Counted from the first letter of the stretch, positions 1 through 8,364 are shown. The stretch: DNA of 49,302 nucleotides from Bradyrhizobium sp. 132 (GCF_023074185.1 NZ_JADPKY010000155.1:1-49302), one strand, 5' to 3'. Numbers and translations are program-made. The notes: generated from the letters alone by a model not told the origin.

Positions 1-466
1 GCGGTTTAATGGCGGGGGAGCCTCTGAATGCTTCGAAACTGTCGTTGCCGCCTTCGGCGTGGCCGGACATGTTGCCTCCGGCATCGCCGTAGAAAGTGAT
101 ATGCGGTGCAACTGCGCCAAGGGCAGGAGCGGCCTCACCAGTGTCATCGCCGCCACGCGCGTAGCCGGACATGTTTCCGCCAGCGTCCCCATAGAAGGTG
201 CTGTCGGTGAAGGCGAGATCCGTGAAGCGGTCGTTGCCGCCAACGGCATGGTCGAGCATGCTCCGACCCGCATCGCCAACGAAGTTGTTGATGGAGTTCA
301 CACCACCGGAAAAGGTGTCGTTGCCCCCGGTGGCGTGATCGCGAATATCCTGACCCGCATCGCCGACAAGAAAGTTGGTTGCGTTCGCGAGGCCAATCAA
401 ACCGTCATCGGTACCCACCTGATGGTCAATGAGACTACCAGGAATAATTGGAATGCGCTTGGCCAT
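1..466 (-). CDS. Partial calcium-binding-repeat (RTX-like) secreted protein, N-terminal 155 residues
   Basis: The reading frame runs from an ATG at 466 off the left edge without a stop, so only the N-terminus is present. A clear ribosome site (GGGAGGTG) lies just upstream of the start. The protein begins MAKRIPIIPGSLIDHQVG and then has four copies of a GDAGxxMxxHAxGGND-type motif at residues 35, 64, 93 and 127. Gly-Asp-rich repeats of this kind resemble hemolysin-type calcium-binding proteins exported by type I secretion, which carry the export signal at the C-terminus, here out of view. No N-terminal signal peptide is visible, which agrees with that route. The repeat is not the canonical GGxGxDxLx nonapeptide, so the exact family is uncertain. 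It points away from the rest of the locus. Confidence 0.75.
   Translation of the reverse strand, partial: MAKRIPIIPGSLIDHQVGTDDGLIGLANATNFLVGDAGQDIRDHATGGNDTFSGGVNSINNFVGDAGRSMLDHAVGGNDRFTDLAFTDSTFYGDAGGNMSGYARGGDDTGEAAPALGAVAPHITFYGDAGGNMSGHAEGGNDSFEAFRGSPAIKP
41..364 (-). repeat. Four-copy GDAG...GGND protein repeat
   Basis: Four in-frame repeat units start at residues 35, 64, 93 and 127 of the partial protein, so the period is 29, 29 and 34 residues. The last two units are nearly identical at DNA level (around 57-103 and 159-204, 102 bases apart), which suggests recent duplication. Each unit has GDAG, a Met or Ile three residues later, a His/Tyr-Ala pair and GGND or GGDD. Confidence 0.7.
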
Positions 467-801
467 GAACACCTCCCGTTAAACGTCCCATTTTTCAAAT
501 GCAAACCTGCATGCCGGCGGAAACGAGAGGTTTCGCGCAATGAGCCGAGCAAATCGGATGGCTTCGCTGAAGCGAATGTGCCGGATGAGCCGTCGCTGCC
601 AGCCTGTGCTGCGCCAGACTCCGGGGCGCAGCATGAGAAAGCTCTCAGGCGCATCTTCCGTGTCGGTACGAACGGTCAGCCTCCGCTTGGCCGGACTAAG
701 CTCTTTGTCGGATCGATCTCGTTTTGGAGCATGCCGCGGCGGGTCTAGCACCGGCGCATGGTTAGGAACGCCCTTGGCCCGCTTGGTTGTTGCGCTGAGA
801 G
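467..801. other. Intergenic, no gene supported
   Basis: This stretch separates the minus-strand repeat protein from the truncated HNH-like gene. It should hold the promoter of the repeat protein. The short frames on both strands have poor composition (Arg/Ser-rich, no motif), and I see no RNA gene or mobile element. Confidence 0.4.
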
Positions 802-1431
802 GTGGTTGCCGAGCTCCGCGAGCAACTGTTGAGCCAACTTGAAGCTCTGCTGGCCAGCGAAGGCCTGCTCGCCTGGGCCAAGGCCAGCCTACCGCTCAAG
901 AACACCCTGCTGGAGTCGGATGCCCGACTCGTCGAGGCCGCCTATCAAACCAAGCTTGAGGAGGTCACCCGTTCATTCGCCAAGGATGTCGAACCAACGC
1001 CCGAAGCATCACCGGAGCACCTGCGAGGTGCAGCTGCAGGGATCGTAGCGCTGCACAGATTGCCAGACGAGGTTGGGCCTGCCTATCCCAAGGAGCCGCC
1101 CCGCGTACGCAGCAAGGCCCACCGGCTGTTTGTCCGTAACCAGCCCTGCCTCATCTGCCAGCAAACCCCGTGCGATGCCCACCATCTGAAGTTTGCCCAA
1201 CCCAAGGCGCTCGGCCGCAAGGTCAGCGACGAGTTCACCGTCCCCTTGTGCCGCGCCCATCATCAGGAGCTGCACCGGCACGGTAATGAAAAAGCCTGGT
1301 GGGCCAACCTGCAGATCGCGCCACTGCCAGTGGCGCAGGACTTGTGGTCGGCGAGCCCTGTCCACGATACGGTCAACCTCACGCGGGCGGCTTTGCCCGC
1401 GAAGCTTGGACCGGAGGACCTACCGCGATGA
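802..1431 (+). CDS. HNH-like zinc-finger nuclease-type protein, probably 5'-truncated
   Basis: The 209-residue frame starts at a GTG directly after an in-frame TGA (796-798). The N-terminal 100 residues are helical with no recognised domain. The C-terminal part (about 130-195) has CLIC, then CDAHH, then a conserved-looking stretch ending PLCRAHHQELH and a Trp-rich tail (KAWWANL). This Cys/His pattern is that of the HNH-like proteins (DUF968-like) often seen in alphaproteobacterial accessory regions. The role is presumably DNA binding or cleavage, but no activity can be inferred. The absence of a good ribosome site and the stop immediately before the GTG suggest the gene has lost its 5' end. 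Its stop overlaps the ATG of the next, broken gene (ATGA), so the two were once translationally coupled. Confidence 0.6.
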   Translation: MVAELREQLLSQLEALLASEGLLAWAKASLPLKNTLLESDARLVEAAYQTKLEEVTRSFAKDVEPTPEASPEHLRGAAAGIVALHRLPDEVGPAYPKEPPRVRSKAHRLFVRNQPCLICQQTPCDAHHLKFAQPKALGRKVSDEFTVPLCRAHHQELHRHGNEKAWWANLQIAPLPVAQDLWSASPVHDTVNLTRAALPAKLGPEDLPR

Positions 1432-1778
1432 ACGAGCCTTTCCGAACGCCGCGGCCGCCGACCGCGATCGCGCTGCCGGTCGAATTGGAGGTGTTGGCGC
1501 CGCCCTATTGCCGCCCGCGAGAATCTTGACGACTACTATGCGCTGCGGCACGCGATCTTCGCCGACGTCGTGCCACGCCACGATCGGCCACCGAGTGGTC
1601 TGCTGGTGATCGATGTCACCGAACTCTCCTGGAAATCCAAGGCTAAGGAGTGTTGCGCCACAAGCTTCTGGAAATCTATCCGCAAAAAGTGATCTTACGG
1701 CGGGTCGACCTGTGCGGAATTGCCCCGAGTGTGGCGGTAGCGGATCGGGCGGGCTCAAGGCCCCTCGCGGCGACTTGA
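1428..1778 (+). pseudogene. Frameshifted conserved-type hypothetical gene downstream of the HNH-like gene
   Basis: An ATG at 1428 overlaps the upstream stop and opens MNEPFRTPRPPTAIALP... in frame 0. Coding character moves to frame +1 near 1500-1518 (reading ARENLDDYYALRHAIFADVV, then LLVIDVTELSWKSK) and returns to frame 0 near 1645 (reading GVLRHKLLEIYPQKVILRRV) until TGA at 1776-1778. The two shifts are opposite in sign, so the original frame is restored. In frame 0 a stop occurs at 1527-1529, so the intact product cannot be made. The restored protein would be about 116 residues. I do not recognise a function. The HNH-like gene in front and the decay suggest a remnant of an old accessory insertion. 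Confidence 0.65.
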
Positions 1779-2057
1779 GGCCAGGGACCGGCATAGACAC
1801 GCATCGGGACAACATCAGAGCGACACAGGCTCGATCTTCGCAACTCGCAAACTTTTAACTCCGACCGTATTTCTCCGGCAACAGCCGAAGGTGCGACGGC
1901 CAAAGCGGTCCGCTTGATCCATGGTGCTACACGGAGCCGGTCGGCGAGCGCGAGATGTAGGCGGGACTGTCACAGTTGTCGATGCAGCGTCAACAAGGGC
2001 GCGTCCTGGACCCGATAAGCCGCTCGGATCGCCACGCGTCCAAATAGCAAAGGTCTT

Positions 2058-3299
2058 TCAGGACGATGAAACGGGCTTTGCGTCGGCATGATCACGAACG
2101 GACGCCTGTTCGCCCGCGCGCTCGTTAGACTTGGAGTTACGCAACAAGAACAGAGCTCTCCAATCGAGCCGATGGCCAAACTCAATATAGCGATAGCTCA
2201 AAGCGCTCAGCGCGAGCACTATTGCGAGATACGGCAATGACAATCGAAGCGTGTCTTTCAACGAAGAAGTATCCGGCGGGATCATTTCGACCATGATGAT
2301 CGAATGCCATGCATAGATGCTGTAGCACATGCATCCGACGATTTGAATTGCCCATGCTTCGAATACACGATTTGCCGACCATGCCCCACACAGCACCGCA
2401 AGCAACACCATGGAAAACCCGGCGCAAAATATCGTTGTATAGAGAATGCTCACGGCCCAAGGACCGTGATCCTTGAGAAATATGGCGGCAATCATCAGCA
2501 GCACACCGGGCAGCAGCCCATGCGAATGGAATCGCCCGAGCGAGGCGCTGTCCCTGGACTTGACATAAAGATCGCAAACCAACATTCCGAAAATGAATTG
2601 GTAGCACGACCCGAAGATGCCGCCCACAAACGGGCGAAATATGCCGACCCGGTCGACCGCGATAAGATTTCCGGCCACCACGAAGGCTGAGCAGACGAGC
2701 ACGCTCAACAGCACCAACCTTTCGAGGCTCCACCGCGCGATCAGAAGGATCAGCAGCGGAAACAAAAGGCTAAACCAGACTTCAACACCGACGGACCACA
2801 GCACGGGATTGGAGGGGGGCATAAACCCGTGCGGCACAAAAATGAAAAGTGTCGATAGGAGTCCGCCAAGCTCCATATACCAGCCGTGCGATCCAGCGGG
2901 AGATTTGGCATGGAGTGCAACGGTCACGAGGACGACAATATAGTAAAGCGGAAGCAACCGGGCAGCGCGATGCCAATAGAAATCCGGGAAATCCGCCAGC
3001 CGATTGATCGCCCTCTTTTTTGTGCGATAGGGAAGGTACAGAACGAATCCAGAGAGCACAAAAAAGATATTTACGCCCAAGAAGCCGTGCTTCGCGACAG
3101 TGGCAAGAAGACCATTGGGATTAAGCTCGCCGGGAAACGACGGCGTGCTGGATGTAAACGGGACGAACAGGTGAAACACGATCACCATCATAATGGCGAG
3201 TCCACGAAGGCCGTTAACGGCCCCGATCTTCTGCGCGCCGCTTTCTGCGATCGCCGCGGAACCTGGAGATTGTAATAACAAGATCGGCGATCTCGGCAT
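2058..3299 (-). CDS. Acyltransferase 3 family (OafA/YrhL-type) membrane protein, copy 1
   Basis: This is an integral-membrane O-acyltransferase that probably adds acetyl or another acyl group to a sugar of the EPS. The 413-residue product begins MPRSPILLLQSPG; an upstream in-frame start would add 22 residues of poor composition. Family marks are the N-terminal GLRGLAIMMVIVFHLF segment with the conserved Arg and His, NIFFVLSGFVLYLPY, and about ten hydrophobic helices running to HRLDWRALF near the C-terminus. The last 30 residues are polar. It is transcribed alone, away from the small membrane protein at 3505. It is only distantly similar to the second acyltransferase at 31728-32852. The family call is firm; the acyl group and acceptor are unknown. 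Confidence 0.85.
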   Translation of the reverse strand: MPRSPILLLQSPGSAAIAESGAQKIGAVNGLRGLAIMMVIVFHLFVPFTSSTPSFPGELNPNGLLATVAKHGFLGVNIFFVLSGFVLYLPYRTKKRAINRLADFPDFYWHRAARLLPLYYIVVLVTVALHAKSPAGSHGWYMELGGLLSTLFIFVPHGFMPPSNPVLWSVGVEVWFSLLFPLLILLIARWSLERLVLLSVLVCSAFVVAGNLIAVDRVGIFRPFVGGIFGSCYQFIFGMLVCDLYVKSRDSASLGRFHSHGLLPGVLLMIAAIFLKDHGPWAVSILYTTIFCAGFSMVLLAVLCGAWSANRVFEAWAIQIVGCMCYSIYAWHSIIMVEMIPPDTSSLKDTLRLSLPYLAIVLALSALSYRYIEFGHRLDWRALFLLRNSKSNERAGEQASVRDHADAKPVSSS

Positions 3300-3504
3300 T
3301 TCGTGGTTTGCTATTTGCAATACTGGCCAGATTGAACCGCCTGTCAATCGACAGTGCTGCCACATCAGTCATCAGGACACGATTCTGAACGAGCGCGGCC
3401 CGGGACGAACGCGCGAACAACGTGCCTTCAAATAGTCAACTACGGGATATAGACGGCAGGAGGCTTGCTTTGGGGCATAATTGTGAGAGCGCACGTATAG
3501 CTTG

Positions 3505-3924
3505 ATGGCAGGGCTCCTTATCATATTTGTTCTGCTCGCGATTGGCTTCGCTGCCGGCTATGGCACGCGCGAGCTAATCTCGCGCAAGCGACACGCGGAG
3601 TACCTGCATTTGCAGCCGTACATTTCGCCCGCGCTCAGACCCAAGCAATCATCTTCTGATGAACGCACCAGGACGCGACATGCCGCGTCTGAATCGGCAA
3701 TGGCTGAAAGACAACGGACGAACCACGACATCACGCGCTCGTTTCAGGACATATCCATTCACGACCGCAACCCAGAAAACCCGGCAAGGCCTGCCGGCGG
3801 AAACTTGCATCTGGTTCAGGCTCATCGGCCTGAGCCGGACGCTGGATCTTTGCAGCCCGCGAATTTCGAACAGAGCCTCGAGGAGTTGGTCGCACTCCTG
3901 CAGCGCCGCAGGCAGGACGTCTAG
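3505..3924 (+). CDS. Small single-pass membrane protein of unknown function
   Basis: The 139-residue product starts at ATG 3505 (a TTG three bases earlier is in frame). Residues 1-18 (MAGLLIIFVLLAIGFAAG) form one membrane helix, followed by a basic stretch (RELISRKRHAEYL) that would place the remaining polar 110 residues in the cytoplasm. The tail is low in hydrophobics and ends in a helix-forming LEELVALLQRRRQDV. No catalytic motif is seen. It stands between an acyltransferase and another small membrane protein at the start of the EPS region, so an accessory role in the envelope is possible. It is divergent from the acyltransferase, and about 205 bases between the two starts would hold both promoters. 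Confidence 0.6.
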   Translation: MAGLLIIFVLLAIGFAAGYGTRELISRKRHAEYLHLQPYISPALRPKQSSSDERTRTRHAASESAMAERQRTNHDITRSFQDISIHDRNPENPARPAGGNLHLVQAHRPEPDAGSLQPANFEQSLEELVALLQRRRQDV

Positions 3925-4095
3925 GCCCCTTTACTTCCGCGTCGGTTGACCAGAAGTCTTTCGCCGTGTCTGCGCGTCGCTTTTTGCAGCGTGGTAGCGC
4001 TGATTGCTTTACGATGCTGAGGATGTTCCTGGAAGCTGAAGCCGCTGCCCATTTTCGGCGAAAGTGGCAGCCACAAATTGACTAGCAGGCGCAGT

Positions 4096-4115
4096 TAGAA
4101 AGTGGTATCTTTCTA
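4096..4115. promoter_or_regulatory. Perfect inverted repeat before the 4138 gene, candidate operator
   Basis: TAGAAAG and its exact reverse complement CTTTCTA are separated by six bases (TGGTAT), ending 22 bases before the start codon at 4138. A TTGACT at 4079-4084 could be a -35 element with the centre of the repeat near the -10. A repressor site is plausible. No T-run follows, so a terminator is unlikely. Confidence 0.4.
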
Positions 4116-4137
4116 GCAGTTCTGTGGTTGAAATGCG

Positions 4138-4479
4138 ATGATGGCGCGTGTGCAGGACATCCTTGGCGCACATGCAGGAGGGTGGATTTTGATCTTGCTG
4201 TTGATAGCAAGCGGCGTGGTGGGTCTTCTTTTGGGACGCACCTTTCGCGCGTTCGTCCTCATTCCCGCAACGATGCTAGTCATGGTTCCAGCGTGGTATT
4301 TGGGCACTGAGCAGGGTTTGTTGACCGGTGCGGTTTCATTTGTCGTCAGCGCTGTGGTCATGCAGGTGGCGTATTTCGCGAGCCTGCTAACCAATCTGCT
4401 TCGCCAGAACCTCTCGCTGCTCGATCAAGTACAATCGGAGGCATCCCCGCCGTTGCCCGAATCACGAGTCGTACTCTAG
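4138..4479 (+). CDS. Small three-helix membrane protein of unknown function
   Basis: The 113-residue product begins MMARVQDILGAHAGGW; two consecutive ATGs (4138 and 4141) could both serve. Three hydrophobic helices are visible, roughly residues 15-34, 38-56 and 62-85, with a short charged C-terminal tail (ASPPLPESRVVL). There is no enzymatic motif. A perfect 20-base inverted repeat sits just upstream, so this gene may be individually regulated. The long hydrophobic run and the sensible start make a real gene likely; a function cannot be assigned. Confidence 0.6.
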   Translation: MMARVQDILGAHAGGWILILLLIASGVVGLLLGRTFRAFVLIPATMLVMVPAWYLGTEQGLLTGAVSFVVSAVVMQVAYFASLLTNLLRQNLSLLDQVQSEASPPLPESRVVL

Positions 4480-4522
4480 CCAATCACTGGCGCGACAGTG
4501 GGCATGCATGCCGAGGATTTCG

Positions 4523-4759
4523 TCACATTGCGACGTGCCCCCGGATGAGCCTCAATCCCGTTTGGTCGCGCGCACCACGGATGATATTTTCCACGTCGAC
4601 AGGGCCGTCGGTCTGCCCGTCGACCGGTTCCATTGTGGTCCTGTCGGGATTTCCCGGTCGGTGCACGCCGGACATAGTCCGGCGTGCGAACACTTCGAAA
4701 CCGTGAGCGGAAAGTCTGTCCGCCACCTCAGCACACGTTGCATCCACACTGAACGCCAC
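4523..4759 (-). CDS. Possible small protein, 78 residues, GTG start
   Basis: A GTG at 4759 opens VAFSVDATCAEVADRLSAHG followed by FEVFARRTMSGVHRPG and a polar tail ending RLIRGHVAM. A GAGGAG lies roughly 12-17 bases upstream, which is rather far. The N-terminal part has alternating hydrophobic and charged residues typical of a folded domain. A strong hairpin (4663-4687) lies inside it. No family is recognised, and a chance frame is possible. Confidence 0.3.
   Translation of the reverse strand: MAFSVDATCAEVADRLSAHGFEVFARRTMSGVHRPGNPDRTTMEPVDGQTDGPVDVENIIRGARDQTGLRLIRGHVAM
4663..4687. repeat. Strong perfect hairpin, 11-bp arms and 3-base loop
   Basis: GCACGCCGGAC is followed by ATA and then its exact reverse complement. 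The stem is very GC-rich and has no T-run on either side, so it is not a standard terminator. It falls in the 566-base stretch between the 4138 and 5046 genes, inside the possible small minus-strand frame. Confidence 0.6.
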
Positions 4760-5045
4760 CTGAGCTCGATCTCCTCAAGAACTAGTAGCATTGCATCAGC
4801 AGTGACTCACGCTGTTTGGGGATTGATGACAACGGCGAGGCGGATCTGGAACCGGCGCCTGTGAAATCCCCGGCCGATATTTCTGCATTGTGCAGAAGCA
4901 GATGGCCTCGCCCTGGACTTGTGAATGTAGATCAACTCGCTGAAAACGATATGGTCTGCCGTCGATGGCACCTATCTTCGCCGTCTTTGTCGTGTCCTGT
5001 CTTAAGATTGCTCGAATGTGTGTTTAGTTGACCGGAGGATCCAAG

Positions 5046-6215
5046 ATGGAACTGCTGGCGAGAGCAGCGGCAGCAGGACGCCGTAGCGGCGCGTGGGACT
5101 CGTTGCAAGAGTCGATCGAAACGGATCGAGCGGCTATAGCTCTCTCGATGCCAACACGATTGCGGCCGAAGCAGCGTCCCGGTCCCGTCATTCACCGGAT
5201 TGATACCCGGCCGCTCGATATCGGCGCCGATGAGGTCGTGGCGGTTGGCAAACTCCGCAATGAGATGCTGCGACTACCCGATTTCCTGCGCCACCATCGG
5301 CGACTCGGGGTCAGACGTTTCCTCGCGATCGATGATCGTTCGGACGACGGCACGCGAGAATTCCTCCTCGATCAGCCAGACGTTCACGTATTCGAGATCC
5401 GCGAGCCGTTTGCAGAATCACGTGGTGGCGCGCGTTGGACCAGCGCCGTGCTCGACCAATTCGCGCCCGGACGGTGGGCGCTGACGCTCGACGCCGACGA
5501 GCTCTTTGTCTACCCCGGCTGCGAAAATTTTGATCTTCGATGGCTGTGCCGCTATCTGGAGAGCTCAGGCGCGGATTGCATGACTGCGGAGATGATCGAT
5601 ATGTATCCACGCGTGCTCGGCGGCTCGGAACGCTACCGCGCTGGAGAGAGCCTCGTCGCATTCTGCCCCTACTTCGATTCAGATACCTATGTGAAGCGCC
5701 GTCGGCGCGGCTTTCCGACGAACTACCTGATTGGCGGAGCGCGAGCGAGACTGTTCTATGATGAGCCGATGCCGCCGAAGATCGCGCTCTACGACGCGCT
5801 CGTACGGCTGCTTGAGCCCTACGGACTGGAGCGGCTTCTGCCTGCAATCAACATCACGCGCTGGGAGCCACCGCTGCTTACTAAGGTGCCGCTCGCGCGC
5901 TGGTTGCCCGGCCGTCGCTATATCGCCGCCGGTCACCTGATGGCCCCGCGCGGCAAGCCAGGGGACGTCACCGGCGCCCTGCTCCATTTCAAGTTTCTCC
6001 ACGACTTTACAGACAAGGTCGCCACCGCCGTCCGCGAGGGGAATTACTACCGCGGATCGGTCGAGTATAAACGCTACGCGGAGCGGCTCGCCCAGGATCA
6101 GTCATTCGAACTCACCTATCCAAAAAGCCGGATCTACCAATCGTCGGATGATATTGTCAGTTGCGGTCTGATGCGCTTCTCCCCGGCCTACCAGGCCGCG
6201 ATGCGACAACCCTAA
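5046..6215 (+). CDS. Glycosyltransferase, GT2-like (GT92/DUF23-type) family
   Basis: The 389-residue product starts at ATG 5046 with GGAGGA about six bases upstream. It is predicted to move a sugar from a nucleotide donor to an acceptor. Seen in sequence: VVAVGKLRNEMLRLPDFLRHH, typical of the Glyco_tranf_2_4 type, then RFLAIDDRSDDGTREFL (the DDxSxDGT donor loop), then ALTLDADELFVYP (the metal-binding DxD equivalent). The C-terminal half has HFKFLHDF, a motif shared by this type of enzyme. No membrane helix is evident, so it would act at the inner face. It ends 123 bases before the convergent DCC-family gene. Substrate and linkage cannot be told. Confidence 0.8.
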   Translation: MELLARAAAAGRRSGAWDSLQESIETDRAAIALSMPTRLRPKQRPGPVIHRIDTRPLDIGADEVVAVGKLRNEMLRLPDFLRHHRRLGVRRFLAIDDRSDDGTREFLLDQPDVHVFEIREPFAESRGGARWTSAVLDQFAPGRWALTLDADELFVYPGCENFDLRWLCRYLESSGADCMTAEMIDMYPRVLGGSERYRAGESLVAFCPYFDSDTYVKRRRRGFPTNYLIGGARARLFYDEPMPPKIALYDALVRLLEPYGLERLLPAINITRWEPPLLTKVPLARWLPGRRYIAAGHLMAPRGKPGDVTGALLHFKFLHDFTDKVATAVREGNYYRGSVEYKRYAERLAQDQSFELTYPKSRIYQSSDDIVSCGLMRFSPAYQAAMRQP

Positions 6216-6338
6216 CCATCGCTTCCGAAACATTGGGCGCGCGCTCGACTCCTTTTCTCCAATCGTGGCCGGGCCGGTCGTTCTGCTCGATGGACTTTTT
6301 TTGAAGACCGGTACCTGCCGTTCTGGAGCATGCTCGGA

Positions 6339-6731
6339 TCAGAGCTCACCGATTGGCTTGCGGCCGAGCAGCCGAAGGAGAAGTTTCCTTCCACGCACGA
6401 GCGTCGGATAAAGTGCCCGTGCAAGGCGCGGCCGGGAGAACACGAGCCGGTTGACTCGGTTGAAAAATGTCGCTTCGCCGGCAAGCGTTGCCAGCAGATA
6501 CATTGCCTCGGCCCCATAGTAATACTGCCGACGCCAGCGAACCACCATGCCTTCATTAAGATCGAGGTTGTGCGCGCGGATCTCGCGTAAGATCGGATGT
6601 TCCGAGCGCGCGTCGATCAGGTGGACACGCTGCCCCTGCTCCCGCAACTGATACAGCAGGACATAACGGCTGCATAACGGGCATTCGCCGTCATAGACCA
6701 CCCAGATCTCGTCATGGCCATCTTGGGTCAA
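6339..6731 (-). CDS. DCC family (DUF393) thioredoxin-like protein
   Basis: The key motif is VVYDGECPLCSRYV, a DxxCxxC redox-type signature of the DCC family. It continues with HLIDARSEHP and an MVVRWRRQYYYGAEAMYLLA stretch as in relatives. I chose the TTG at 6731, giving about 130 residues, because the only upstream ATG (6782) would add 17 residues read out of frame over the end of the previous gene. The chosen start overlaps that gene by 20 bases, so the two are translationally coupled. DCC proteins are often encoded next to HTTM (vitamin K-dependent carboxylase-like) membrane proteins, as here. They are inferred to be thiol-disulfide partners. A cytoplasmic location is likely since there is no signal peptide. 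Confidence 0.75.
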   Translation of the reverse strand: MTQDGHDEIWVVYDGECPLCSRYVLLYQLREQGQRVHLIDARSEHPILREIRAHNLDLNEGMVVRWRRQYYYGAEAMYLLATLAGEATFFNRVNRLVFSRPRLARALYPTLVRGRKLLLRLLGRKPIGEL

Positions 6732-8364
6732 TTCGATAGTCCGTCTGCTTCCGCACGTCGCGCACAAGTTTGCCTTCGACAAGGCCGAGGCATACCGACT
6801 CTACTACGTAGTGATAGGCGACAATGTCGTCCATGCTCAGCTTGTTGAATTCGCTGTACATCCATGGATTGGCGAGCATGTGGTGCGGATAGGCATAGAA
6901 GCTGTTACTGTCCTTGACCCAGGGATAGATGCGGAAAAAACGGTCCGTCTCGCGGACCAGTTTCTCGACAGCGTCCATGGCTACTCCTGTGTCCTGACGC
7001 GGAAGAATCTCCGGGCCGCAGGTGGTCGCGTCGTGCCAGGTCGCAAGATCGTGGTTGTTACCGCCAACGCGAGCCCGGAAATGGTTTTCGGGGATGTACA
7101 TGGTTCCGGTCCCGATCATGTACGAGTAGATGCCGAAATAGGTGGACGGGGCGAGGATCTGGCGGCCATCCCGGGTCTCGACGAAGAATCGCGGGCTTGC
7201 CAGCTTCGGCCCGTCCAGCCAGCCTAGGAAGTTGGTGTAGAAGAAGAATCGACCGCAGATGACAGCCACGACCATCACAACCTTCATGGCCGGGGTGAAT
7301 CCGTCGCGCGGCAGCCTGCGCGCCGCGGCGACGACGAAAAGGTTGAGCGCAATCCAGAAGAAGAACAGCGCCCCGAGCGTGAAGTACACACCAACGTGGA
7401 AGAGATCGAACAACAGACAGAAGAACGACAACGCGCGCGTCGAGATCGCGGCCAGCGGCGACAGCAGCTGCGCGCCCAGCACAAAGACGTTGAAGAGCAA
7501 CTGGTTGCTGACGATCGCGTCCCAGGTCGTCTGCAACGCGCCCGGCCATAGGCCGAGCGGGGCGTCGCCACGTTCGAGCCCCATCAGGATCGAGGTCTGC
7601 GTGGGGTTCGCAAGCAGCCAGGTCCACGGCTTCTCGCCGCCTGCCTGCAGCTTCGCGATTCCCGACCAGAAATAGCTGCCGAGATGCGCCCCGACGGCGC
7701 ACGCCCAGATCAGGCCGTAGGCGCGATCGCGGAGCTCTTTCACGCCATCCGCGGAAGCGAACACAGTGCGCAACTGCGGCACGCGATCCATTGCCCAGGC
7801 ACTGGTGAGGACGATCGTGCCCAGCACGCCAAGGACGCAGAAGTTGCCGACGTCGAGCATGCCGAGATAATCAGTCTCGGTCACGAAGATTCCGGACACG
7901 ACGCTGACCATCTCGCGCCACGCATGATAGAAGTAGAACAACGGTAGCAGAAATGCTGGGCGCCAGATCGCGGCGATGCCAGCTACGACCGCAAGCACTG
8001 CGCCGTACCGAAAGAACAGGATCCTGTCGCCCGAACCGAAAAGGATATTGGCAGGACCTGCGAAGGGTCCCAGTGAATCGAACAACAACTGCATGAAGAT
8101 CGCCATTCCGATCGCGAAGGCGGTGATCCGCAATGGCGGCGAGAAATCCCGGTAGCGAATCGAGTTGAAGGCGAGCGCGCCGGCAAATGCCGCGCAAACC
8201 AGCACAAACGCGTAAATGTCAGACCAGCGCGCGAGATGCGTGACGGCCCGCCGCGAAATCGCAGACAGAACGATGGCTACTGCAAGAAGGAAGAGAGGTC
8301 CCGCCAGCGACGAGATGCCAGACCGGGTTCCTTGCCGTGATGATGCGACGGTGTATAACGCCAT
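6712..8364 (-). CDS. HTTM-like (gamma-carboxylase-like) multi-pass membrane protein
   Basis: The 550-residue product starts MALYTVASSRQG with a GAGGCGGG ribosome site; a longer frame to 8439 has no comparable site. About ten membrane helices cover residues 20-390. The run DLFHVGVYFTLGALFFFWIA and the following NLFVV match the HTTM segment found in proteins resembling vitamin K-dependent gamma-glutamyl carboxylase. The last 150 residues are soluble and rich in aromatic and His residues (YAYPHHML, HYVVESVCLGL). It forms a two-gene operon with the DCC protein. The pairing suggests a membrane redox or carboxylase-like enzyme, perhaps acting on a lipid or sugar substrate, but the reaction is not known. 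The family call is moderately sure. Confidence 0.65.
   Translation of the reverse strand: MALYTVASSRQGTRSGISSLAGPLFLLAVAIVLSAISRRAVTHLARWSDIYAFVLVCAAFAGALAFNSIRYRDFSPPLRITAFAIGMAIFMQLLFDSLGPFAGPANILFGSGDRILFFRYGAVLAVVAGIAAIWRPAFLLPLFYFYHAWREMVSVVSGIFVTETDYLGMLDVGNFCVLGVLGTIVLTSAWAMDRVPQLRTVFASADGVKELRDRAYGLIWACAVGAHLGSYFWSGIAKLQAGGEKPWTWLLANPTQTSILMGLERGDAPLGLWPGALQTTWDAIVSNQLLFNVFVLGAQLLSPLAAISTRALSFFCLLFDLFHVGVYFTLGALFFFWIALNLFVVAAARRLPRDGFTPAMKVVMVVAVICGRFFFYTNFLGWLDGPKLASPRFFVETRDGRQILAPSTYFGIYSYMIGTGTMYIPENHFRARVGGNNHDLATWHDATTCGPEILPRQDTGVAMDAVEKLVRETDRFFRIYPWVKDSNSFYAYPHHMLANPWMYSEFNKLSMDDIVAYHYVVESVCLGLVEGKLVRDVRKQTDYRIDPRWP

Noticed and set aside
6294..6304. T-run between the GT2-like gene and the DCC gene as a terminator
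   Set aside because: No stable stem of useful length lies directly before the T-run.
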